From Micrococcales bacterium UBA3913 (GTDB lineage Bacteria > Actinomycetota > Actinomycetes > Actinomycetales > Microbacteriaceae), in assembly GCA_002391425.1 (NCBI GenBank), contig DGEZ01000155.1, forward strand, positions 1 to 38,429: a DNA stretch of 38,429 bases, written 5' to 3'. Of the stretch, positions 8,776 through 16,518 are shown one piece after another. The notes under the pieces are model-generated. The model made no database searches, was not told where the DNA came from, and was given only the letters and a program-made list of their open reading frames with translations. The translations under genes were made by a program, and so were the position numbers. Each line of letters starts with the position of its first letter. The stretch's first letter is position 1.

Positions 8776-8873
8776 CCGAAAGTCTCTCCCCGACACAGGC
8801 CGCCACACAACCGGGCACCGTTGAACTGGTGCCGTCTTGACGGCTGTGAGATTACGGGATACTCCCCTTCGCT
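8776..8873 (-). ncRNA. yybP-ykoY (manganese) riboswitch ahead of terC
   Basis: On the minus strand the leader begins GCGAAGGGGAGTA and ends GAGAGACTTTCGG about 98 bases later. These match the two conserved parts of the yybP-ykoY aptamer, the GGGGAGUA loop and the GAGACxUUU side. The ends pair as CGAAGG with CTTTCG (one G-U wobble), forming helix P1. An internal hairpin, GCCGTC-AA-GACGGC, lies between them. Downstream, the P1 strand CTTTC could instead pair with GAAAG that contains the likely ribosome site. Metal binding would then free translation. That switch mechanism is inference; the aptamer match is direct. Confidence 0.85.
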
Positions 8874-8890
8874 CTGGACAGGATAGCAGG

Positions 8891-9379
8891 CTAGCCGTCA
8901 GACGGGACCCGGCCCAATGCGGCCCGCACCATGGGAAGGTGCGCAATGCCGTCCTCCAGGTACTCCGGACCGCAGACACGGTACCCGAACCCCTCGTACC
9001 ACGCGCGCAAGTAGGACTGAGCGCCGATCTGAATCTCGCAGCCGGGGAAGTCCCGCCCCACCCGGTCGATCGCCTCGCCCATGAGCGCCGACGCGAGGCC
9101 CCGCCCGCGCGCCGCCGGGTGCGTGGCCACGCGACCGATGTGCGCCTGACCCGGCCTGGTGGAGGTGTACGAGCGCATCACAGCCAGGACAACGCCTGCC
9201 GCGTCCTGTGCCCAGTGATGGAGGGTCAGCGGATGTGCATCCACATCGTCAATATCCGGGTAGGGGCACTCCTGCTCGACGATGAAAACGTCCTGCCGGA
9301 CCCGGAGAATCTGCAGCAAGGTGGCAGGAGCGATCTGTGTGAGAGGGGCGTGGCACAGACGCGCAGGAGCAGAACTCAT
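8891..9379 (-). CDS. ElaA-like GNAT family N-acetyltransferase
   Basis: A 162-residue acetyltransferase of the GCN5 fold. RVRQDVFIVEQECPYPDID near the N-terminus is characteristic of the ElaA subgroup, and IGRVATHPAARGRGLASAL is the acetyl-CoA pyrophosphate-binding motif. GAQSYLRAWYEGFGY and EEDGI-like YLEDGIAHLPM follow as in ElaA. The substrate is unknown. The frame extends 33 codons further upstream. I chose ATG 9379 because it matches family length and a TAGAGT -10-like hexamer ends exactly 7 bases before it, as in a leaderless gene. A second candidate is ATG 9418, preceded by GGGAGA. It stands alone, just upstream of the terC leader on the same strand. Confidence 0.8.
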   Translation of the reverse strand: MSSAPARLCHAPLTQIAPATLLQILRVRQDVFIVEQECPYPDIDDVDAHPLTLHHWAQDAAGVVLAVMRSYTSTRPGQAHIGRVATHPAARGRGLASALMGEAIDRVGRDFPGCEIQIGAQSYLRAWYEGFGYRVCGPEYLEDGIAHLPMVRAALGRVPSDG

Positions 9380-9386
9380 AGCCGAA

Positions 9387-9392
9387 ACTCTA
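9387..9392 (-). promoter_or_regulatory. Leaderless -10 element for the ElaA-like gene
   Basis: TAGAGT (TANNNT type) on the minus strand, with 7 bases between it and ATG 9379. No ribosome-binding site is present before that ATG. Placing the transcript start at the A of ATG is inference. Confidence 0.4.
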
Positions 9393-9451
9393 GCGAGAAG
9401 TCCGCGTCGAAAGCGCATCCATTCTCCCAGCCGTTCTTCACGTGCACTCAC

Positions 9452-9457
9452 TAGAAT
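9452..9457 (+). promoter_or_regulatory. Possible -10 element for the MMPL operon
   Basis: TAGAAT, a good -10 match, 47 bases before ATG 9505. No convincing -35 is seen at the usual spacing. Confidence 0.3.
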
Positions 9458-9504
9458 CCAGCCACACAGCATCATCACAGCCCACGGCCCTGCGTAGGAG
9501 CCCC

Positions 9505-12225
9505 ATGTCCAGTTTCCTGTACTCTCTTGGCCAGTTCTGCTTCCGCCGCCGTGGAATCGTTCTCATCTCCTGGGTACTCATCCTCGGCGTGATCGGTGGC
9601 GCCGCCGCGATGTTTTCCCGCGGCTTCGAGGACAGTTTCACGATTCCCGGCACCGAGTCCCAGGAGGCACTCGACTCCCTCGAGGTGACCCTGCCGCAGA
9701 TGGCCTACTCGTCGGCGACCATCATCGTGGTCGCTCCCGAGGGCGAGTCGATGAGTTCCACATCCATCACCGATGCCGTTGCGAAGTCCGTCGACGCGCT
9801 CGCCGAGATCCCCCACGTGGACTCGGTCCAGAACCCCTTCGATTCAACCGTCACCGGGCTGATCAATGATGCGGGTATGGCGGCCCTCATCGCGGTGCAA
9901 CTGGATGTTTCCCGCGTCGACGTCAGCACGGAGACGACCGACGCGATCAGCGCGGCGGCAGCCGCACTCCAGGAGCAGATCCCCGGCTCCACGGTCACGG
10001 CCGGAGGGGATGCCTACGGCATCACCGGGGTCAGCCTCGGCGCCACAGAGGCGATCGGCGCAGTGATCGCCCTGCTCGTCCTCGCGCTCACCTTCGGATC
10101 GCTGATTGCAGCAGCGATCCCCCTGACGACGGCACTGCTCGGGGTGGGGATCTCGGCGGCCTTGATTGTGCTGGCCACCGCCTTCTCGACGATCAGTTCG
10201 ACCACCCCGATCCTCGCGATCATGCTCGGGCTAGCCGTGGGCATCGACTACGCCCTGTTCATCCTGTCCCGGTACCGCGCGGAGCTCGGCCAGGGCCGGG
10301 ACCCGATGGAGGCCGCGGGCATCGCCGTCGCCACTGCAGGATCGGCGGTCGTCTTTGCAGGGATGACCGTGATCATCGCACTCGTGGGGCTGTTTGTGGC
10401 GAATATCCCCTTCCTCACCGTGATGGGTGTGGCCGCTGCCATCGCGGTGGCCATTGCGGTCGTGATCGCGCTGACCCTGCTCCCCGCCCTCATGGGCGTG
10501 CTGGGACCCCGGCTTCGCCCCCGCTCCTCACGCCGCACACCCGGGCAGCCGGCTGCTCATCCATTCGCCCGGCGCTGGGTAGGCCTGGTCACCCGCGTTC
10601 CCGCCGTCACGATCCTCATCATCGTGGTCGGTCTCGGCGCACTCGCCCTGCCCGCCCGTGACTTGCAACTCGCCCTGCCCACGAATGGCGATTCCGAACC
10701 CGGGACAGCCGCGCGCACCACGTACGACCTCATCGACGAGTACTTCGGCCCGGGTCAGAACGCTCCCCTGCTGCTGACCGGAAGCATTATCGAGTCCACC
10801 GACCCTGTCACTCTGGTCGACGAGATCAGCGCCGAGCTGAGCACCGTGGATGGGGTGGACTACGTCGCACTGGCCACGCCGAACGCGAATGCGGATACCG
10901 CCATCTTCCAGCTGGTGCCCACCACGGGGGCAAGCGACCCGGAGACGGCGGATCTGGTCAGCCGACTGCGCGATCTGGCTCCGCAGATCGAGCAGGAGTA
11001 CGGCGTCGACCTTCAGGTCACCGGCGTGACCGCGTTGCAGATCGACGTGTCCCAGCGCCTGGCAGACGCTCTCATCCCGTTCGGCCTATTCGTGGTCGGC
11101 CTCTCGCTCGTGCTCCTCACGATCATCTTCCGATCCATCTGGGTCCCATTGAAGGCCACCCTCGGGTACCTGCTCAGTGTCGCCGCGGCCTTCGGCGTGA
11201 CCACCCTGGTCTTCGAATACGGCTGGTTCAACACCATCCTCAACGTCGAGAAGACGGGGCCGGTGATCAGCTTCATGCCGATCATCCTGATGGGCGTCCT
11301 GTTCGGACTCGCCATGGACTACGAGGTGTTCCTCGTGTCGCGGATGCGTGAAGACTTCGTGCACACCGGAGATGCTCGCGCCGCTGTTCGCAGCGGGTTC
11401 CTGAGTTCCGCACAGGTCGTCACCGCGGCCGCGGTCATCATGTTCTTCGTATTCGCCGCGTTCGTACCCCAGGGCGAGGGCGCGATCAAAGCGATCGCCC
11501 TGGGGCTAGCCGTGGGGGTATTCGTGGACGCCTTCATCGTCCGGATGAGCCTGGTGCCCGCTGTACTCACCCTCCTGGGCGCACATGCGTGGTGGCTGCC
11601 ACGCTGGCTGGACCGCTGGCTACCCCATGTGGATGTCGAAGGCAGCGGGGTCGCCCACATCCGCGAGCTCGCATCCTGGCCCGCCGATGGCAGCGTGATC
11701 GCCGCCGAAGGGCTCACCAAGCTCGGCCCCCGCGGCGTCATCGTCGCCGCCAGCGACCTCCGGACGGCCCCCGGCGAGGTTGTCGTCCTGCGTGGGCCGC
11801 GCGGCTCGGGCAAGAGCGCGCGTGCCCTCATGCTCAGCGGCCGTATGCCCATCGACGCGGGCTCGGTCACCGTGTGCGGGTTCGTGCTCCCCGAGCAGGC
11901 TGGTTCCGTGCGCAGGCGGTGCGCGCTCATCCCCTGCCGGTCCACGCAGAACGCCTACGCGGACGTCGCGCGCGCTGCATCGCACCGCGGTGCCGTGATC
12001 ATGGTGGATGACCTGGACACCCTGAGGGATCCTGCCGCCCGTCAGCTGCTTCACGAGACGCTGACCAGCGTGGTGGCCCCCGGATCCACACGATGCGCCG
12101 TGGTCACCCTGGAGCACCTCGAACGCGCCGCCGATGTTCTTACGGGAGTACCCATACGGGTCGTGGAACTCGCCGGACCCGGGTCGCAGCCGCGCCCATC
12201 CACTGTTCTCACAGGGAGGATTTGA
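9505..12225 (+). CDS. MMPL transporter fused to a degenerate ABC-ATPase domain
   Basis: A 906-residue protein. Residues 1 to about 710 form an MMPL (RND-superfamily) transporter: one N-terminal span (GIVLISWVLILGVIGG), an outer loop, a helix bundle containing VGIDYALFILSRYRAE, a second outer loop, and a second bundle containing GLAMDYEVFLVSRMRED. The Asp-Tyr pairs are the family's proton-relay sites. Such proteins export lipids or other hydrophobic molecules. Residues from about 730 to 906 resemble an ABC ATPase. Walker A is GPRGSGKS (764-771) and a Walker B-like strand is VIMVDD (831-836). Only about 65 residues separate them, and the LSGGQ signature, helical subdomain and catalytic Glu are missing. 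The start is ATG 9505, four bases after AGGAG. The next gene begins 1 base after the stop. Substrate unknown. Confidence 0.88.
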   Translation: MSSFLYSLGQFCFRRRGIVLISWVLILGVIGGAAAMFSRGFEDSFTIPGTESQEALDSLEVTLPQMAYSSATIIVVAPEGESMSSTSITDAVAKSVDALAEIPHVDSVQNPFDSTVTGLINDAGMAALIAVQLDVSRVDVSTETTDAISAAAAALQEQIPGSTVTAGGDAYGITGVSLGATEAIGAVIALLVLALTFGSLIAAAIPLTTALLGVGISAALIVLATAFSTISSTTPILAIMLGLAVGIDYALFILSRYRAELGQGRDPMEAAGIAVATAGSAVVFAGMTVIIALVGLFVANIPFLTVMGVAAAIAVAIAVVIALTLLPALMGVLGPRLRPRSSRRTPGQPAAHPFARRWVGLVTRVPAVTILIIVVGLGALALPARDLQLALPTNGDSEPGTAARTTYDLIDEYFGPGQNAPLLLTGSIIESTDPVTLVDEISAELSTVDGVDYVALATPNANADTAIFQLVPTTGASDPETADLVSRLRDLAPQIEQEYGVDLQVTGVTALQIDVSQRLADALIPFGLFVVGLSLVLLTIIFRSIWVPLKATLGYLLSVAAAFGVTTLVFEYGWFNTILNVEKTGPVISFMPIILMGVLFGLAMDYEVFLVSRMREDFVHTGDARAAVRSGFLSSAQVVTAAAVIMFFVFAAFVPQGEGAIKAIALGLAVGVFVDAFIVRMSLVPAVLTLLGAHAWWLPRWLDRWLPHVDVEGSGVAHIRELASWPADGSVIAAEGLTKLGPRGVIVAASDLRTAPGEVVVLRGPRGSGKSARALMLSGRMPIDAGSVTVCGFVLPEQAGSVRRRCALIPCRSTQNAYADVARAASHRGAVIMVDDLDTLRDPAARQLLHETLTSVVAPGSTRCAVVTLEHLERAADVLTGVPIRVVELAGPGSQPRPSTVLTGRI

Positions 12226-12226
12226 G

Positions 12227-14266
12227 ATGACAATCGAGAGAGCGAACTCCCGCAAGAAGGTCACCTGGCTGAGCCTGGCCGGACTCATCACGATTCCGGC
12301 CATCATCGCCGGGGCCCTGCTGTGGGCGAACTGGAACCCCCAGGATCGCCTGGACACGGTGGATGCCGCAATCGTGAACCTGGACGAGGCGGTGACCGTC
12401 GACGACCAGACCGTACTCCTGGGGCGCCAGCTGGCCGCCGGCCTCATGTCCGCGGACGCCGATTCGGACAGCACGAACTTCACCTGGCACCTGGAGACAG
12501 CCGACGGGGCGCAGAGCGGAATCGAGGATGGCAGCTATGTGGCCGCCCTGACCATCCCCGAGAACTTCTCCGCAGCCGCGACCTCCTTCTCGGGGGACGC
12601 GTCCGACGCTCAGCAGGCGACCGTGGAGGTCACCACCTCCCAGAGCACCGCCCTGGCCGACCCGGCGATCGCCCAGTCCATCTCGAATGCAGCCGTTTCC
12701 GTACTCAACGAGACGCTGACCTCGAGCTACCTGGAGAATATCTACCTGGGCTTCAACACCCTGGCCACCCAGCTGGGTCAGCTCAGTGACGGCGCGTCGT
12801 CGCTCGCCAGCGCAGCAGGTGAAGTGGATGCGGGCGCAACCACGCTTGCCGACGGTGCAGATGAACTCGCCAGCGGCACCACGGAGCTGGCGAATGGCGC
12901 CGCAGAACTCGCCAGTGGAGCCACCGAGCTCAGCGATGCGGGCGACACTCTCGAATCGGGGGCAAGCTCGGTCGCGAGCGGCCTGGACGCCTACGCGGCA
13001 GCAATCTCGGGAACCTCCGAGCAGGCCGGACTCGCCAGTGCGGCCCAAGGGCTGTCCTCCGCGCTCGATGGCGCAGTGGATTCCCTGAACGCCAGCGCTG
13101 CCCAGGCCGCCGATAGCTCCACCTGCCCCGCGGACGTAACCTCCGCCGCCCAGGCGGCTATCCAGAGCACGGCCACCGAGGTGGGGGTGTCCGCAACGGA
13201 CACCCAACTGGCCTACCTGGCGCAGACCGCGGCCACAGTGGCCTGCCAGAGCCTGTCCACCGGTTTGTCCCAGGCAGCCCAGGCCCTTTCCCAGCAGGAT
13301 CCTGCCTCCGGATACAGCGTGACGGGACTGGCCAGCACGCTCAGCACTGGGCTATCCACATTGGCAGAGAGCGGCTCGACGTTGACCGATGGCGCCGCAG
13401 AACTCGCCTCCGGGGTATCGCAGTACGTCTCAGCTGTGGACACCCTCGCCGACGGCGCTACGGAGCTATCCACGGGCGCAGCCTCCGTCGCTGCGGGGGC
13501 TGATTCTCTCTCCACGGGCGCGACGTCGCTCTCGGAGGGACTCGACTCGCTCTCCCAGGGAGCACAGGACTACGCCGATGGGGTCGCTGAGGGCGCGAGC
13601 GCGGTCCCCACGTATACGGATTCCGAGCGCGAGAACCTCGCGAGTGTCGCTGCTGAACCGGTCACCACGGGGGAGGACGGCTCCATCTTCTCCTCCTCCG
13701 CCGCAGCGGGGGCACTGATCATCCTCGCGATGTGGCTGGGCGCGCTGGCGACGTTCGTCGTGATCCGGCCGGTGACCGCCCGAGCGATCGAATCGTCGCG
13801 GTCGGCCCTGGCTATGTTCGCCACGGGCATCTGGCCAGGACTCGTCGTTGCAGCAGGCGCCACCGTGCTCCTGACCGGGATCGCCGCGAGCGTGCTCGAC
13901 TTGAGCACCGGTACGCTCGTCGCTCTGGCCGGATTCACCCTAGCGACGGCGGTCACGTTCACCGTGATCGTCTACGCACTGGTCGCAGCGTTCGGCGGTG
14001 CGGGGCGCTGGCTGACGGTTGTGCTGGCCGTACTCGGGATCGCGACCACCCTGATCTCGGGCTCGCCCGGGATGTTCCAGGCCGCCGCCGCATTTTCTCC
14101 ACTCACGCCTGCGGCCAACGGGTTTACCGCGATCGCCTCCGGAGGGGGCGGACTCGGTGCTGCAGTCGCCGCCCTGCTCGGCTGGCTTGCCGCCGGATGC
14201 GCACTGTCAGCGGTGGCGATCCAGCTGCGTCGTCGGGCACGCCCGACGACGCTGAGCTACATCTGA
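12227..14266 (+). CDS. YhgE/Pip domain membrane protein
   Basis: A 679-residue protein with one N-terminal span (about 14-34), a long outer region and about five to six spans from residue ~490 to the end. It shows the YhgE/Pip architecture, related to ABC-2-type permeases. The outer region starts with the family motif VDAAIVNLDEAVTV. It continues with two blocks of short repeats of the type ELASGATEL and DGAAEL (about 185-260 and 390-455), likely long amphipathic helices. C300 and C340 between the blocks could form a disulfide. GGGAGG seven bases before ATG 12227 is a clear ribosome site, and the gene is 1 base from the MMPL gene, so both are one operon and probably one envelope machine. The C-terminus overlaps a strong hairpin. 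Confidence 0.88.
   Translation: MTIERANSRKKVTWLSLAGLITIPAIIAGALLWANWNPQDRLDTVDAAIVNLDEAVTVDDQTVLLGRQLAAGLMSADADSDSTNFTWHLETADGAQSGIEDGSYVAALTIPENFSAAATSFSGDASDAQQATVEVTTSQSTALADPAIAQSISNAAVSVLNETLTSSYLENIYLGFNTLATQLGQLSDGASSLASAAGEVDAGATTLADGADELASGTTELANGAAELASGATELSDAGDTLESGASSVASGLDAYAAAISGTSEQAGLASAAQGLSSALDGAVDSLNASAAQAADSSTCPADVTSAAQAAIQSTATEVGVSATDTQLAYLAQTAATVACQSLSTGLSQAAQALSQQDPASGYSVTGLASTLSTGLSTLAESGSTLTDGAAELASGVSQYVSAVDTLADGATELSTGAASVAAGADSLSTGATSLSEGLDSLSQGAQDYADGVAEGASAVPTYTDSERENLASVAAEPVTTGEDGSIFSSSAAAGALIILAMWLGALATFVVIRPVTARAIESSRSALAMFATGIWPGLVVAAGATVLLTGIAASVLDLSTGTLVALAGFTLATAVTFTVIVYALVAAFGGAGRWLTVVLAVLGIATTLISGSPGMFQAAAAFSPLTPAANGFTAIASGGGGLGAAVAALLGWLAAGCALSAVAIQLRRRARPTTLSYI
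14227..14252 (+). terminator. Long hairpin at the 3' end of the YhgE/Pip gene
   Basis: A perfect 12-bp stem with a 2-base AC loop: GCGTCGTCGGGC (14227-14238) and GCCCGACGACGC (14241-14252). It lies inside the coding region and ends 14 bases before the stop codon finishes, between two convergent genes. There is no T-run, so it may act as a terminator, a pause or an RNA-protecting structure. Confidence 0.4.
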
Positions 14267-14279
14267 TCCGTCTGATCCG

Positions 14280-15662
14280 TCACAGCTTCTTCCCGGGGTT
14301 GAGGATCCCCGCCGGATCGAACACGGCCTTGATCCCGCGCTGCAGGGCGCGCACCTCGGCCGAGAGCTCCGAGTCGAGCAGGGGGCGCTTGATCACACCG
14401 ACCCCGTGCTCTCCAGTGATCGTTCCACCCAGCTCAGCGGCTAGGGCCATCACTTTTTCGAAGGCGGCATCCGCCAGGGCACGGGATTCAGGCTTGTCTG
14501 CGTCGAAACCGATCAGGGGGTGGAGGTTGCCGTCACCAACGTGACCACCAGTGGCGATGGGAACGTCGAGCTCTTGTGCGATCTCGGCGATGCCCTCAAA
14601 GAGTTCTAGAAGCCGCCCGCGAGGAACAGCAATGTCCTCGTTGAGCACAGCTCCATACGCGCGACGCATCGCCGGGTGCAGCTGCCTGCGCAGGTCCATG
14701 ATCTCGCTGACCTCGGCAGCCGTTGTCGCAGTCACCGTCCGGATCGCTCCCGAGGTCGTGAAGATTTCCGCAAAGTGCCCGATGTCCTCGGCGGCACTAC
14801 CGGTCGCATCCGACTGAACGATGAGGATCGCCTCCGCGTCGTTCGGCAACACTTCTGCACGGTTGAGCGCATTGATCGCACGGATGATCTGACCATCCAT
14901 AACCTCCAGCGCGGTCGGGCCGTAGGGCGAGGCGACGACGCGGTTCGCGGCCTCGAGGGCTTCGGACATCGTGCGGAACACCCCGTACGCGCCGAGGACC
15001 TCCCCGGGGGCCGGACGAAGGGCGAGGGTCGCCTCGGTGATGATTCCCAGCGTGCCCTCAGAGCCCACGAAGAGGGAAGCGAGATCCAAGCTGGCCACGC
15101 CCTTTGCCGTCTTGTGCCCGACCCGGATGATTTCGCCTGCTCCGGTAACTACAGTGAGCTCCCGGACGAACCGGCCCGTTGTGCCGTACTTCAGGCACTG
15201 CATACCACCGGCATTCGTGGCGATATTGCCCCCGATCGTTGAAATCGACACGGATCCCGGGTCCGGCGGGTAGAAGAGGCCCTTCTCGGCGACAGCATCC
15301 GCGAGACGTTTCGTGTTCACGCCGGGCTGGCAGGTCGCGGTCTGGTCCTCAACGCTGATCTCGAGAATCGCATCCATCCGCGTCAGATTCACCAGAATCG
15401 CGCCATCGACTGCAGTTGCGCCGCCGACCACACCGGTGCGCGCACCCTGTGTCACGATCGGGATGCTCTCGCGAGCCGCGAATCGCACCAGGTCGGCTAC
15501 CTGCTGCGTTGTCGTCGGGTACACGACGGCAGCTGCACGCCCGACGGGGATTCCGTCACTGGTGTCGATCGATACCCGCGCGATCTGGTCGTCATCGACC
15601 GAGAAAACGTCAGCGGGAAGAATTTCGGACAAGCTCTCTTGCACACTGATTACTTCACTCAC
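14280..15662 (-). CDS. FAD-linked oxidase (GlcD / D-lactate dehydrogenase-like)
   Basis: A 460-residue flavoprotein with an N-terminal PCMH-type FAD-binding domain and a C-terminal FAD-oxidase domain. It probably oxidises a 2-hydroxyacid such as glycolate or D-lactate. The FAD-binding stretch GGNIATNAGGMQCLKYGTTG is well conserved. The C-terminal half has GGHVGDGNLHP, GEHGVGVIKR and the ending FDPAGILNPGK, typical of GlcD/Dld. No glcE or glcF partner is adjacent, so it is likely a single-subunit enzyme. The start is GTG 15662. A TAGGCT hexamer lies 6 bases before it and there is no clear ribosome site, so it may be leaderless. A later GTG, at codon 7, is possible. The substrate cannot be settled from sequence. 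Confidence 0.88.
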   Translation of the reverse strand: MSEVISVQESLSEILPADVFSVDDDQIARVSIDTSDGIPVGRAAAVVYPTTTQQVADLVRFAARESIPIVTQGARTGVVGGATAVDGAILVNLTRMDAILEISVEDQTATCQPGVNTKRLADAVAEKGLFYPPDPGSVSISTIGGNIATNAGGMQCLKYGTTGRFVRELTVVTGAGEIIRVGHKTAKGVASLDLASLFVGSEGTLGIITEATLALRPAPGEVLGAYGVFRTMSEALEAANRVVASPYGPTALEVMDGQIIRAINALNRAEVLPNDAEAILIVQSDATGSAAEDIGHFAEIFTTSGAIRTVTATTAAEVSEIMDLRRQLHPAMRRAYGAVLNEDIAVPRGRLLELFEGIAEIAQELDVPIATGGHVGDGNLHPLIGFDADKPESRALADAAFEKVMALAAELGGTITGEHGVGVIKRPLLDSELSAEVRALQRGIKAVFDPAGILNPGKKL

Positions 15663-15668
15663 CCCGCC

Positions 15669-15674
15669 AGCCTA
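15669..15674 (-). promoter_or_regulatory. Leaderless -10 element for the FAD-linked oxidase
   Basis: TAGGCT (TANNNT type) on the minus strand, six bases before the GTG start at 15662. No -35 stands out. The rest of the 247-base gap to hsp20 (15663-15909) holds only this element and the hsp20 terminator hairpin. Confidence 0.35.
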
Positions 15675-15844
15675 GTGACGGGGTGACCGTTCTGAAAACC
15701 GTTGGGGGGTTGCTACTACAAAATATGTCGGATCCTGCATCGGGGTGTACGCACCCGCACTATGGTCCGCGTGGCACGCATGAACGTATCGGGACGCCAC
15801 GCCAGCATGCGCCCGCGCACGAGGCCGAGGAACCCGGCGCCGCC

Positions 15845-15898
15845 ATGCGGGGAGTTAAACGCCATGGGGCGGACGACGCCATGCGCCGTCCGCCCCAT
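15845..15898 (-). terminator. Intrinsic terminator of hsp20
   Basis: A perfect 12-bp stem, ATGGGGCGGACG (15864-15875) with CGTCCGCCCCAT (15887-15898), and an 11-base loop, starting 12 bases after the hsp20 stop. On the transcribed strand the stem is followed by GGCGTTTAACT, a short T-rich stretch. Confidence 0.6.
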
Positions 15899-15909
15899 AC
15901 GTTACCTAT

Positions 15910-16353
15910 TTACTCCGCCGTAGCAGTCTGTTGCGCGGGTATTGCCTCAGGAGTGCTCCCTGAGCCCACCGAGATCTTCCGTGGTTTCGCCGTTTCGCTC
16001 ACCGGAATCGTGATCGTGAGCACACCGTTGTCATAGGTGGCCGCGATCTTGTCCAGATCCAGGCCGTCACCCAGAGTGAGCTGGCGCACGTAGCTACCAA
16101 ACTCACGCTCATTCACCATCCACTCAATGCCGTCCTGGCTCCGAGCCGTGCGCTCCGCACGGATGGTCAGCTGGTGGCCATCCACGCTCACATCGACACT
16201 TCCCGGATCAGCCCCCGGCAAGTCAGCGGATAGGACGTAATGGTCACCTTCCCGATACAGATCCATCGGCATCAGCCGTGGTGCCGTGGCGGGCTTGGTC
16301 AGTGAGCTGATGACACGATCGAGTTCACGAAAAGGATCAAACGTTGCAATCAT
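15910..16353 (-). CDS. Hsp20 / alpha-crystallin family small heat-shock protein
   Basis: A 147-residue ATP-independent chaperone that binds unfolding proteins. The alpha-crystallin domain spans about residues 25-125. It begins PMDLYREGDHYVLSADLPG and ends with the family's A-x-x-x-N-G-V-L hallmark in ATYDNGVLTITIP. An IxI/V-type motif (KISV) follows in the C-terminal tail and mediates oligomer assembly. The start is ATG 16353, with GAGGAAGGA about 8 bases upstream, a strong site. A HAIR-like HspR operator lies about 90 bases upstream in the gap shared with the divergent sirtuin gene, so heat-shock control by HspR is likely. A terminator hairpin follows the stop. Confidence 0.94.
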   Translation of the reverse strand: MIATFDPFRELDRVISSLTKPATAPRLMPMDLYREGDHYVLSADLPGADPGSVDVSVDGHQLTIRAERTARSQDGIEWMVNEREFGSYVRQLTLGDGLDLDKIAATYDNGVLTITIPVSETAKPRKISVGSGSTPEAIPAQQTATAE

Positions 16354-16443
16354 GTGTTTTTTCCTTCCTCAACAGTCCCACAGGCTCCAGGCCCGTGGCG
16401 TTTCACTAAGAGTTAACGGCGGTATGAGCAAATTATTCCCAAA

Positions 16444-16464
16444 GTTGAGTCACCAAGGCTCATG
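16444..16464. promoter_or_regulatory. HAIR-like HspR operator
   Basis: GTTGAGT, 7 bases, GCTCATG. The known HspR element (HAIR) is CTTGAGT-N7-ACTCAAG. The left half matches 6 of 7, the right half 5 of 7, and the spacer length is exact. It lies in the gap between hsp20 (minus) and the sirtuin (plus), 91 bases from the hsp20 start. A likely -10 for hsp20 (AATAAT on the minus strand, 16432-16437) is close by. Confidence 0.55.
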
Positions 16465-16504
16465 TTTATCTCGCCCCCGCAATCGAACGTTAACGTGAAC
16501 GCGG

Positions 16505-16510
16505 TATCGT
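16505..16510 (+). promoter_or_regulatory. Leaderless -10 element for the sirtuin gene
   Basis: TATCGT, eight bases before ATG 16519. No ribosome-binding site precedes that ATG. The same hexamer stands 7 bases before the HAD gene start at 21286. Confidence 0.4.
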
Positions 16511-16518
16511 ATCCACCG

